DNA of 39,063 bases from an uncultured Lachnospiraceae bacterium (GTDB taxonomy: Bacteria; Bacillota; Clostridia; Lachnospirales; Lachnospiraceae): NCBI GenBank assembly GCA_910584205.1, contig CAJUAA010000041.1:1-39063 (forward strand), read 5' to 3'. A model generated the notes under the pieces. It did not search any database. It was given only the letters and a program-made list of their open reading frames with translations, and was not told the DNA's origin. The position numbers and the translations under genes were made by a program. This document shows positions 1 through 7,394 of the stretch, piece by piece (position 1 is the first letter of the stretch; every line of letters begins with the position of its first letter).

Positions 1-674
1 TACCCTACTCCCCATTTGGTATGTACATACTTTGGTTCGCTTGGTTTCTGTTCGATCTTCTCCCGGAGCCTCCGGATGTGCACGTCCACCGTACGGACGT
101 CTCCGGGGTAGTCATAGCCCCACACGGCATTGAGCAGGTGATCCCTGCTGTATACTTTATTGGGATTCAGTGCCATCAGCTCCAGAAGATCGAATTCCTT
201 GGCAGTCAGATTGATCTCCCGGCCGGCAATATTGAGCCTGCGGCCCTCGCAGTCCAGCCGAAACTCCCCCTTCTGGACGATACGCCGGTTCTCTTTCTCG
301 GGCGCTCTCTTCCTTGTACGACGCATGATCGCCTTGATGCGCGCCTTGACCTCCAGGATGTTGAACGGCTTGGTGATATAATCATCCGCTCCGTATTCCA
401 GGCCCAGAATCTTATCCATGTCGTCCCCTTTCGCCGTCAGCATGACCACCGGAACACTGGAAAATTCCCGAACCTGCTGGCATACCTCAAATCCTGTCAG
501 CTTTGGAAGCATCACATCCAGAAGTATAATATCATACTCCTGCTCCCGGATCTTCTCCAGAGCCTCTTCCCCGTCATAGGCGCAGTCCACCTCCATGCCG
601 TCCTGCTCCAGACTGAACCGGATCCCCTTAACGATCAGTTTTTCGTCGTCAACTACCAATACTTTTTGTCCCAT
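1..674 (-). CDS. OmpR/PhoB-family response regulator (3' end outside window)
   Basis: Two-component DNA-binding response regulator, a cytoplasmic transcription factor phosphorylated by a sensor kinase. The receiver domain occupies about residues 1-120, with the acidic pair D9-D10, the phospho-acceptor D53 in LLDVMLP, T79 and K102 in ITKPF. A winged-helix effector domain follows (KEFDLLELM, then RTVDVHIRRLREKIE). The reading frame is open to nucleotide 1 and its last visible residues are TKWGVGY, the usual ending of this family, so only a few residues are missing. The start ATG at 674 lies 8 nt after the upstream lipoprotein gene and has a GAGGTGAAAG ribosome site. A partner histidine kinase would be expected just beyond the left edge. 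The subfamily cannot be fixed; it is PhoP/WalR-like in general appearance. Confidence 0.9.
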   Translation of the reverse strand, partial: MGQKVLVVDDEKLIVKGIRFSLEQDGMEVDCAYDGEEALEKIREQEYDIILLDVMLPKLTGFEVCQQVREFSSVPVVMLTAKGDDMDKILGLEYGADDYITKPFNILEVKARIKAIMRRTRKRAPEKENRRIVQKGEFRLDCEGRRLNIAGREINLTAKEFDLLELMALNPNKVYSRDHLLNAVWGYDYPGDVRTVDVHIRRLREKIEQKPSEPKYVHTKWGVG

Positions 675-682
675 CTTTCACC

Positions 683-1222
683 TCAATGCACTACGATCTG
701 ATTCTGTATTTTAGAATATATGCCTTCCTTGATTCCCTGAACCTGCATAATATCTTCTTCTTTTGTAAAGGGACCGTTCTGTTCCCGGTACTCCAGGATC
801 GCCTTTGCCCTTGTCTCCCCGATGCCGTTCAAAGTCATCAGTTCCTCCAGGCCCGCCGAATTCAGATCGACCTTCCCATCGGATTCCATACCGCCTTCCG
901 GCCCTCTGTCATCCTGCGTCTCTTCCTGCGGGGCAGCGCCGGCCTCTTCCCTTTCCTCCGGACGCCCGTCCGCCGGGCGCGCTTCGGATGCGTCTTCCCC
1001 GCTTTCTTTTGGCAGCTCTTTGGACGCACCTTCTCCGTCTTCTCCGGGGCGTGCTTCGGACATATCCTCTTCCGGCAGCGCTTCGTTGCAGGAAAAGACC
1101 AGCTCCTTCGTCCCTCCCGGGCGAAAGCCGCAAAAGGAAACGCTGCATCCGGCCAGGCAGGCCATAAAGCCCGTACAGACAGCGGCGCACAAAACAGTCC
1201 GTATCCCTTTTTGATACCTCAT
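683..1222 (-). CDS. ComEA-like helix-hairpin-helix lipoprotein
   Basis: Predicted lipoprotein of 179 aa with a DNA-binding tail. The start at 1222 (MRYQKGIRT) has GGAGAAGAGG upstream; longer in-frame starts lack one. A signal peptide ends in the lipobox LAGC (Cys about 26). A long acidic Glu/Asp/Gly/Pro-rich linker follows. The last 60 residues form tandem helix-hairpin-helix motifs (VDLNSAGLEELMTLNGIG and IMQVQGIKEGIYSKI), as in ComEA, the receptor that binds incoming DNA in competent Firmicutes. Usual ComEA proteins are held by a membrane helix and carry a SLBB domain; this one instead appears lipid-anchored and lacks SLBB. It lies directly upstream of the response regulator, probably co-transcribed. 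A DNA-uptake role is inferred from the fold only. Confidence 0.8.
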   Translation of the reverse strand: MRYQKGIRTVLCAAVCTGFMACLAGCSVSFCGFRPGGTKELVFSCNEALPEEDMSEARPGEDGEGASKELPKESGEDASEARPADGRPEEREEAGAAPQEETQDDRGPEGGMESDGKVDLNSAGLEELMTLNGIGETRAKAILEYREQNGPFTKEEDIMQVQGIKEGIYSKIQNQIVVH

Positions 1223-1304
1223 CCTCTTCTCCCTTTCCGGAAGAAAAGCCATCCATGCCCTGTTTTCATTGTAGCGGACTTGCGCCGGAAACACAAGGGA
1301 AATC

Positions 1305-1739
1305 TTAATTTTCCCATTCAAATAATATGACGCCCGCCGCCGCAATCAGAAGTCCCAGCAGCTTTCGAACGGAAAATTCCCCTTTCTCCACGCCGAAAGC
1401 CCCGAACAGCTCCACCACCCAGGAGACCGTAAGCTGCGCAATGACAATCAGCATGGTAGACCGTGCAGGCCCCAGCGCCGACATGCTCTGAATCACCGTA
1501 TAGGTGATAAACGCTCCGAAGATTCCGCCCAGCATCACATATCTGGGCGACACCTTCATCAATACGGAAAAGCTGCTCCTGTCAAACAGCGCCCATATGG
1601 TAAGGCAGGTGAGAAGCGCAGAAAACTGTACCCAGGACGCAGACACCCACATGCTGCTCTGCCTGGTAACTTCCGTGTTGAAAACTCCCTGAAGGCTCAT
1701 CAGGGCACCCGAGATCAGTGCAATAAAAATTCCAGTCAT
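1305..1739 (-). CDS. YdcZ/DUF606-type small membrane transporter
   Basis: A hydrophobic protein of 144 aa with about five membrane helices, resembling the DMT-superfamily YdcZ/DUF606 family. Visible family-like features are the start MTGIFIALISGALMSLQGVFN, the middle stretch GGIFGAFITYTVIQ and the closing LGLLIAAAGVILFEW. The start at 1739 is chosen because AAGGAGGGTCCTT lies immediately upstream; the seven residues of a longer frame have no ribosome site. The family contains small transporters, often of unknown substrate, sometimes encoded as pairs; only one copy is present here. It lies between the solute-binding protein gene and the ComEA-like gene on the same strand. Confidence 0.75.
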   Translation of the reverse strand: MTGIFIALISGALMSLQGVFNTEVTRQSSMWVSASWVQFSALLTCLTIWALFDRSSFSVLMKVSPRYVMLGGIFGAFITYTVIQSMSALGPARSTMLIVIAQLTVSWVVELFGAFGVEKGEFSVRKLLGLLIAAAGVILFEWEN

Positions 1740-1792
1740 AAGGACCCTCCTTTGTTTCAAGTGTGTCCAAATGACCGGAATCCTATGCAGCC

Positions 1793-3226
1793 TTAATCAA
1801 GCTGTGCCTGTAAAAGTTCCATAAATCCCGCCATCTCTTCTCCTGCGTCCTCGCCCCGCCAGATATCCGCCAGGGCGACCTCCAGCTGCAGCCACATGTT
1901 GGAAAGCTCCATGATCTTCGGAACCTCCGCCGCCGCTTCATATGCTTCGTACACCGTCAGATAGGCGCCGGAAGGACCCTGGCCTGCCGCGCCGCCTTCG
2001 CTCCCGCCGGGAAGACGGTCATACAGCGACCGATAACCCATGACCACGCCCTGCCCCTCCGTACCGGAAGTTTCCGCACCGGACTTCCCCGCTCCAAGAA
2101 GGCTTTTGCATGCCGTCAGCTTTTTCGCTTCCTCGTAAAGTCTGCCGGCCCGCTCCTGCGTCAGATATCTGGCACAGTCCTCCGCCGCCTTCACGTTGGA
2201 AGAATATGGATTCACCACCACGCTGTTTGTCACTGACAGGCCTCTGGAGTCAAGCATGTCCGTCAGCGGAGGGAGCGGGGCGATCTGATAGAACGGATCG
2301 TAACTCACCGTCTCCGTATATTCCTCTCCGTCCTCCCCGGTCACGGTTCTCTCCGTCGGATATTCCGGGATCTCTCCTTCCGCCACCGCCCGGTCCAGTT
2401 CCGCCAGCATGGGGACGTTGACAATGGTAAATACCGTCTTCCCGTCGATGAATTCCCGGATCACCTCCTCGGAAGTGACCGTATCCGCATCGATGGCAAA
2501 AAATCCGTTGAGGCTCTGATAATAGTTCATGCACGCCGTAATCTGTTCCAGATCCATGGACACCTGGCCCTTGTCGTCTCCATTGGGTCCGCCCAGATCG
2601 GTGTATGCCCCCAGAAACATATAATCGTCGATCACGTCCGCCACATTCCATTTAAAGATGTTTTCCACCCGTTCTGTCAGAGCATCCGTCTCAAAATTTT
2701 CCGCGTAGGTCAGTATCCCCTCGATATTCTGCGGAACCTGCTCCGGATCCACATAGTAACGGTTATACAGCATAAAGCAGGTCTCGATGTAGAAAGGGCG
2801 CGCCACCACCTCACCTGCGTAGGTGGCCGCCTGCACCGCCTTCTCCGAATACGTCCCGGAAAGCCCCTGGTCCTTCACCGGAACCGCCAGCCCCGCAAGG
2901 ACCGCCTTCTCAAGCAGCGCGCTGGAAGTCACATACACGTCCGGCCCGGTCATCTCCTCCGCCACGGACCTTTCGCTGATCTTCTCGATGTAATCCACTT
3001 CCGAAACCAGCTCCGCGTACACCTCCACCTGATACCTGGCTGACGCTTCCGCCGCCGACGCCTCCATATAAGGCTGAATATCCGGATCGGTGTACCAGAT
3101 CCGGATCGGACGCTCCACGACCAGTTCTTCTTCCTCCGGCCGGTTCTCAAGCCCCATATACAGCAGCTGCGCGGCAAAGAGGAACACCGCCAGCACTGCA
3201 ATCACCCGTTGGTATTTTTTCGTCAT
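1793..3226 (-). CDS. Membrane-anchored family 1 extracellular solute-binding protein
   Basis: Protein of 477 aa resembling sugar-type ABC solute-binding proteins (SBP family 1). After a single hydrophobic N-terminal helix (about residues 8-24, VIAVLAVFLFAAQLLYMG) there is no lipobox cysteine, so it is probably held by an uncleaved anchor. The body has the family layout: IRIWYTDPDIQPYMEA near the start, VAEEMTGPDVYVTSS, and the hinge-region segment AVAEGEIPEYP. A Gly/Ser-rich insertion lies near residues 365-410. The start has GGAAAGGAACC upstream, overlapping the argD stop region 12 nt away. No ABC permease or ATPase gene is next to it, so its partner transporter, if any, is elsewhere. Ligand unknown. 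Confidence 0.75.
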   Translation of the reverse strand: MTKKYQRVIAVLAVFLFAAQLLYMGLENRPEEEELVVERPIRIWYTDPDIQPYMEASAAEASARYQVEVYAELVSEVDYIEKISERSVAEEMTGPDVYVTSSALLEKAVLAGLAVPVKDQGLSGTYSEKAVQAATYAGEVVARPFYIETCFMLYNRYYVDPEQVPQNIEGILTYAENFETDALTERVENIFKWNVADVIDDYMFLGAYTDLGGPNGDDKGQVSMDLEQITACMNYYQSLNGFFAIDADTVTSEEVIREFIDGKTVFTIVNVPMLAELDRAVAEGEIPEYPTERTVTGEDGEEYTETVSYDPFYQIAPLPPLTDMLDSRGLSVTNSVVVNPYSSNVKAAEDCARYLTQERAGRLYEEAKKLTACKSLLGAGKSGAETSGTEGQGVVMGYRSLYDRLPGGSEGGAAGQGPSGAYLTVYEAYEAAAEVPKIMELSNMWLQLEVALADIWRGEDAGEEMAGFMELLQAQLD

Positions 3227-3238
3227 ATGGTTCCTTTC

Positions 3239-4423
3239 CTAAAAAGACTGCCGGAGTTTCCCGACCATATCGTCCACGTCCTCCTTTGTGATGACCAGAG
3301 GCGGAACGAACCGGAGCACATTGCTCCCCGCGGTGATCAGGACCAGCCCGTTCTCCAGTGCGCGCTCCACGATCTCGCCTACCGGCCTTCCTGTCACTTC
3401 CAGTCCCTGGATCATGCCTTTTCCGCGGCGTTCCGTCAGGAAATCATACGTCTCCACCAGGGCGTCCAGCTGTTCGGCCAGATACGCGCCTACCGTACGC
3501 ACATGCTCCAGAATATGCTCTTTTTCATACAGGTCAAATACTTTGCTGACCGCCGCGCAGACAAATGGATTTCCTCCATAGGTCGTCCCGTGGTCTCCCG
3601 CCTTCAGAGAGCCCTCCGTAGCCTTCTTTCCAAGCACAAAGGCGCCCACCGGCACGCCGCAGCCGATGGCCTTGGCGCAGGTCATGATATCCGGCTCCAC
3701 GCCGTACTCCTGCCACGCAAACATATAGCCGGTACGGCCCATGCCGCACTGGATCTCATCCAGGATCAGCAGGACGTCCCGCGCCTCGCACAGCGCCTTT
3801 ACGCCTTTTAAAAATTCCTCCGTTGCCGGATAGACGCCGCCTTCGCCCTGAACGGTCTCCAGAATAACGGCGCAGGTACGCTCCGTCATCTGCGCCTTCA
3901 CGCTCTCCAGATCGTTGTACTCTGCAAACCGGATTCCTGGAAGCAGCGGACGGAAGGGAATCTGATATTTCTCATTCCCGGTCACGGACAGGGCGCCGAT
4001 GCTCCTTCCATGGAAGGAATGGTTCATGGCGATGATCTCATGCCGCCCCTCACCGTATTTCTCATAAGAATACTTTCTGGCTGCCTTCAGCGCCCCCTCG
4101 ATGGCTTCGGTACCGCTGTTGGTAAAGAAGACCTTGGACATGCCGCTGGCGCGCACGACCTTCTCCGCCGCCTCCATCATGGGAACCGTATAATACAGGT
4201 TGGAAATATGGGTCAGCTTGTCAATCTGATCCTTCAGCGCCTGCGTATATTCCTGATGGCCGTATCCCAGAGACTGTACGGCGATGCCGGCCGCAAAGTC
4301 CAGATATTCTTTTCCGTCCACATCGTAAAGATGCACGCCCTCTCCATGGTCGAACACCACCGGATAACGGTTATACGTATGCAGGATGGCTTCCTCCGCC
4401 TTTTCGATATATGAATTACTCAT
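3239..4423 (-). CDS. argD: Acetylornithine aminotransferase
   Basis: Pyridoxal-phosphate enzyme of 394 aa that converts N-acetylglutamate semialdehyde to N-acetylornithine in arginine synthesis. Fold-type I class III aminotransferase signatures are clear: YLDFAAGIAVQSLGYGH near the N terminus, FFTNSGTEAIEGALKAARKY, NHSFHGRS, the cofactor-binding LILDEIQCGMGRTG, and the Schiff-base lysine in MTCAKAIGCGVPVGAF. Full length for ArgD. Its ATG overlaps the 3' end of argB by 8 nt, so the two are probably translationally coupled. The order argB-argD is common in Firmicutes arginine clusters. Confidence 0.95.
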   Translation of the reverse strand: MSNSYIEKAEEAILHTYNRYPVVFDHGEGVHLYDVDGKEYLDFAAGIAVQSLGYGHQEYTQALKDQIDKLTHISNLYYTVPMMEAAEKVVRASGMSKVFFTNSGTEAIEGALKAARKYSYEKYGEGRHEIIAMNHSFHGRSIGALSVTGNEKYQIPFRPLLPGIRFAEYNDLESVKAQMTERTCAVILETVQGEGGVYPATEEFLKGVKALCEARDVLLILDEIQCGMGRTGYMFAWQEYGVEPDIMTCAKAIGCGVPVGAFVLGKKATEGSLKAGDHGTTYGGNPFVCAAVSKVFDLYEKEHILEHVRTVGAYLAEQLDALVETYDFLTERRGKGMIQGLEVTGRPVGEIVERALENGLVLITAGSNVLRFVPPLVITKEDVDDMVGKLRQSF

Positions 4424-5312
4424 GATAATATTTTTCCTCCGTGTCTCCTAAAATTGCCGTTCCGATCCCCTTGTTGGAAAAGACCTCCAGAAGGATACTG
4501 TGCATGATTCTGCCGTCCATAATATGGACTCTGGACACGCCTGCCTCGATAGCTTCGATGCAGTTACCCAGCTTCGGCAGCATTCCGCCGCCGATGGTCC
4601 CGCTCTCCAGAAGCTTCTTCGCTTCCCTGACCGTGATCTCCGAGATCAGGGAATCCTTGTCGTCAAAATCACGGTAGACTCCTTCGATATCCGTCAAAAA
4701 CGCCAGCTTTTCCGCCTTCACGGCTCTGGCGATGGCGCATGCCGCGTCATCCGCATTGATATTATACGTATTAAAATTCTCATCCAGGCCCACCGGACAG
4801 ACGATGGGCAGAAAATCCTTTTCCAGAAGGTCGTACAGAATCTTCGGATTCACCTCTGTAATCTCGCCCACGTACCCGATGTCCTGTCCGTCCGTGTATC
4901 GCTTCTCCACCTTCAGAAGACCGCCGTCCTTACCGCTGATGCCGACGGCCTTGACCCCCAGCTCCTGTACCATGGTCACAAGCCCTTTGTTCACCCGGCC
5001 CAGCACCATTTCCGCGATTTCCATGGTCTCCTCGTCCGTCACCCGCAGGCCATTCACGAAACGGGGCTCCATACCGACTTTTCCGACCCATCTGCTGATC
5101 TCCTTACCGCCGCCGTGTACGATAATCGGCTTGAAACCGACCAGCTTCAGCAGCGTCACATCACTGATGACGCTCCTCTTCAAGGTCTCATCTACCATGG
5201 CGCTGCCGCCGTATTTCACCACGATGATCTTCCGGTTAAACCTCTGTATGTAAGGCAGCGCCTCCACCAGGACGGCGGCCTTCTCCAGATATTTTTCTGT
5301 GTCTTCTCTCAT
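4416..5312 (-). CDS. argB: Acetylglutamate kinase
   Basis: Amino-acid kinase of 298 aa that phosphorylates N-acetylglutamate, the second step of arginine synthesis. Signatures: IVVKYGGSAMV near residue 30, IVHGGGKEIS, the substrate region FVNGLRVTDEETMEI and VNADDAACAIA-type residues (NINADDAACAIARA). The start at 5312 (MREDTEKYLEKA) has GAGGAG 9 nt upstream; the frame can be read 45 codons further back, but that extension is basic, lies over the rubrerythrin terminator and has no family resemblance. The 3' end overlaps argD. In the cyclic pathway indicated by argJ, ArgB is usually the arginine-feedback-inhibited step. Confidence 0.95.
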   Translation of the reverse strand: MREDTEKYLEKAAVLVEALPYIQRFNRKIIVVKYGGSAMVDETLKRSVISDVTLLKLVGFKPIIVHGGGKEISRWVGKVGMEPRFVNGLRVTDEETMEIAEMVLGRVNKGLVTMVQELGVKAVGISGKDGGLLKVEKRYTDGQDIGYVGEITEVNPKILYDLLEKDFLPIVCPVGLDENFNTYNINADDAACAIARAVKAEKLAFLTDIEGVYRDFDDKDSLISEITVREAKKLLESGTIGGGMLPKLGNCIEAIEAGVSRVHIMDGRIMHSILLEVFSNKGIGTAILGDTEEKYYHE

Positions 5313-5398
5313 AATGTCCTGCTCCTCTTTTCCTGCTGCGGCCCCTTCTCTAAAGCCGGCACGTTTCTGCCTCCGGGCTCCTCCTCCCGGCCTGTTTT

Positions 5399-5436
5399 CA
5401 AAAAGCCGCCCTGCCTTGACCTTCCAAAGCAGGGCC
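5399..5436 (-). terminator. Rho-independent terminator after rubrerythrin
   Basis: On the minus strand GCCCTGC pairs with GCAGGGC around a loop containing a second short TTTG/CAAG match, followed by GGCTTTTTG. It lies about 45 nt past the rubrerythrin stop and before argB, so argB probably has its own promoter or depends on read-through. Confidence 0.6.
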
Positions 5437-5478
5437 GGTTCCTTCACGGTTCCGTCAGACGCAGACAGCGCCTTCGCA

Positions 5479-6015
5479 TCAATAATTCTCTGCGCTCACT
5501 TCAAAATAACTCTGCGGATGATTGCAGGTTGGGCATACCTCCGGCGCCGCGGTTCCCACCACGATATGGCCGCAGTTGCGGCACTCCCACACCTTCACTT
5601 CGCTTTTCGCAAAGACCTCCGCCGTCTCGATGTTCTTCAGAAGCGCGCGGTATCTTTCCTCATGGTGCTTCTCGATGGCCGCCACCAGACGGAATTTCTC
5701 CGCCAGCTCCGGGAATCCTTCACACTCCGCGGTTTTGGCAAAGCCCTCGTACATGTCGGTCCACTCAAAGTTCTCGCCGTCCGCTGCCGCCGCCAGATTC
5801 GCCTTCGTATCGCCGATACCGCTCAGCTCTTTGCACCACATCTTGGCATGTTCCTTTTCATTGTCCGCCGTCTTCAGAAACAAGGACGCGATCTGCTCAT
5901 ACCCTTCTTTTTTTGCCACCGACGCAAAGTAGGTGTACTTATTCCTGGCCTGCGACTCTCCCGCAAACGCCGCCTGCAGGTTTTTCTCCGTCTGTGTTCC
6001 CGCGTATTTACTCAT
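5479..6015 (-). CDS. rbr: Rubrerythrin
   Basis: Non-haem iron peroxidase of 178 aa that reduces hydrogen peroxide in the cytoplasm of anaerobes. The N-terminal four-helix ferritin-like domain carries the diiron ligands in FAGESQARNKY, NEKEHAKMW and AAIEKHHEERYR. The C-terminal rubredoxin-like domain binds one iron with two CxxC motifs (WECRNCG and EVCPTCN). Length and domain order are normal for the family. The start has AAAGGAGAGG upstream. A sigma-A promoter lies directly upstream inside the end of the MreB-like gene, and a terminator follows, so it is an independent unit set inside the arginine cluster. Confidence 0.95.
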   Translation of the reverse strand: MSKYAGTQTEKNLQAAFAGESQARNKYTYFASVAKKEGYEQIASLFLKTADNEKEHAKMWCKELSGIGDTKANLAAAADGENFEWTDMYEGFAKTAECEGFPELAEKFRLVAAIEKHHEERYRALLKNIETAEVFAKSEVKVWECRNCGHIVVGTAAPEVCPTCNHPQSYFEVSAENY

Positions 6016-6104
6016 TCTTTTCCTCTCCTTTTTTCTTCTTTATCCCGCCGGTCCCCACAGGAACGCTGTCAGAACAGACCCGTCAGGACCAGCTGCTGTG
6101 TTTC

Positions 6105-6133
6105 AGTATAACAGAGAATGCTTCCCAATTCAA
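6105..6133 (-). promoter_or_regulatory. Predicted sigma-A promoter of rubrerythrin
   Basis: Minus-strand TTGAAT (6133-6128), a 17-nt spacer and TATACT (6110-6105), about 90 nt upstream of the rubrerythrin start and overlapping the last codons of the MreB-like gene. Confidence 0.6.
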
Positions 6134-6732
6134 TGAAATCCGCATTTCTTCTGCAGCAGCTCCAGCACCCGTTCCGTGGAAATGCCTTCCTGCGCAGCGT
6201 ACCGAAGAACGCCGTCAAGTGCTTCCTCCACATACCGTTCCGGCTCTTCCTTCGTAATACCGATGGTGATTCTGCACTTTCGGTACACATCCGGAAACCG
6301 TTCTGCTTCCTCCTGTAAAAACCGGTCCATAGGAAGCTCAGAGATCACGACCTCTTTGGCCCCTGCCTGCAGGATCGCGTCCTCCAGCGCCTTCTTTTCC
6401 ACCCCGGTGATCCCCTTTGGCACGCAAACCGCCACCCCCGGCCGCAAAAATGGTCTCTTTCCTGTTGTTTTTGCCATCAGATATATGAACATAAGTTCTG
6501 CCACCGTGTAATCCGCAATGACTCCCTGTCGAAACGGCGACAAGACGCGGATCTGGTCCGACTCCCTGCCTGTCAGGGCTTCCGCCTCTGTTCCGACGGC
6601 AAGGATCTTTCCGGTCGCCGCATCAAAAGCCACAAGAGATTTTTCCCGTACCACAATGCCTTTTTCCCGTACATGAATAACGATATCTGCAGGTTCGAAA
6701 AATTCTGCATTCAGCTCAATGTTTCTGCCCAT
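6130..6732 (-). CDS. Half-length MreB-like (actin-fold) protein
   Basis: A 200-aa protein that matches only the N-terminal half of MreB/Mbl, the bacterial actin of rod-shape control (normally about 335-345 aa). Clear matches are EKGIVVREKSLVAFD, TGKILAVGTEAEALTGR, FRQGVIADYTVAELM, VAVCVPKGITGVEKKALED and ILQAGAKEVVISE. The first phosphate-binding motif DLGT of MreB is replaced by residues of the type EFFE near position 12, and the second phosphate and adenine motifs are absent because the protein ends early, so nucleotide binding and polymerisation are unlikely. The open frame is intact, suggesting a maintained short paralogue rather than a fresh break. It follows the signal-peptidase-like gene by 19 nt. 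Function unknown. Confidence 0.75.
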   Translation of the reverse strand: MGRNIELNAEFFEPADIVIHVREKGIVVREKSLVAFDAATGKILAVGTEAEALTGRESDQIRVLSPFRQGVIADYTVAELMFIYLMAKTTGKRPFLRPGVAVCVPKGITGVEKKALEDAILQAGAKEVVISELPMDRFLQEEAERFPDVYRKCRITIGITKEEPERYVEEALDGVLRYAAQEGISTERVLELLQKKCGFH

Positions 6733-6751
6733 CTGATCTCTCTACCGCCTT

Positions 6752-7378
6752 TCATAAAAACGGATCCAGGAGCAGCTCCTGCCATCGGTCTCTTGGATAA
6801 AACGGCACCACTGCCATTTGTTTATTGAGCCGGAGTTCCCAGAGGAACCGCTCTTTCCACTTCATCCCTTTTTCTTTTCTCTTTTTATACGGATAATAAT
6901 GTATCGTATAGGAAATAAACCAGCCGATCATACCAACGATACAGATTCCGATGCACAGATCCGGAATGTCGTAAATAAAACGTCCCACCTTCACATAATC
7001 CAGCGTAAACGTTCCGCGGAAACGGGTGATCACCCGATACAGCGTGGCGGCGACACCACAGTCCAGGGCGTACAGCCAGCGGCGGCTGACCCGGAACAGA
7101 TATCCCCACGCCTCCAAAGCCCGGTACAGATACGCCGCCACAATCAACGTAACTGTATGTTCTGCAAGGAGCACCCCGTTTCGGTAGCCAAGCCCGGATC
7201 TGGCGTGGATCCAGCTTCCTGATTCATTGTAGACCGGCCGGATCTGAAACAGGCTGCCAAACGCCAGCGGCTGCCTGGTAAGGCTTTCATAACAGCAGGT
7301 CATGACCGCTTCCATCGCCCCGGAGAGAAGCAGCAGCCCCAGGATCAGAAACCAGTATGTGTTTCGTCGTTTTTCCAT
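6752..7378 (-). CDS. Divergent signal peptidase II (LspA)-like membrane protein
   Basis: A 208-aa protein with four predicted membrane helices (about residues 9-27, 68-88, 101-118 and 139-158) and a basic cytoplasmic tail. The pattern follows signal peptidase II, the aspartic protease that removes lipoprotein signal peptides: a polar loop RPVYNESGSW in the place of the family's N-x-GxxF segment, then TLDYVKVGRF (Asp127) and YDIPDLCIGICIVG (Asp140), which correspond to the catalytic VVDF and FNxAD motifs. The usual GNLIDR is changed (LYRVITR). It is longer at the C terminus than normal LspA (150-170 aa). The start at 7378 has GGGGAG 8 nt upstream and falls 16 nt after the argJ stop. Catalytic activity is inferred from the two aspartates only. 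Confidence 0.6.
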   Translation of the reverse strand: MEKRRNTYWFLILGLLLLSGAMEAVMTCCYESLTRQPLAFGSLFQIRPVYNESGSWIHARSGLGYRNGVLLAEHTVTLIVAAYLYRALEAWGYLFRVSRRWLYALDCGVAATLYRVITRFRGTFTLDYVKVGRFIYDIPDLCIGICIVGMIGWFISYTIHYYPYKKRKEKGMKWKERFLWELRLNKQMAVVPFYPRDRWQELLLDPFL

Positions 7379-7394
7379 CCTTAAGCTCCCCGGA

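Noticed and set aside
4500..6257. Long plus-strand open frame (585 codons) over argB and rubrerythrin.
   Set aside because: It is antisense to two well-recognised genes, is His/Arg/Pro-rich without family signatures, and has no ribosome site; GC-rich codon use opens the opposite strand.
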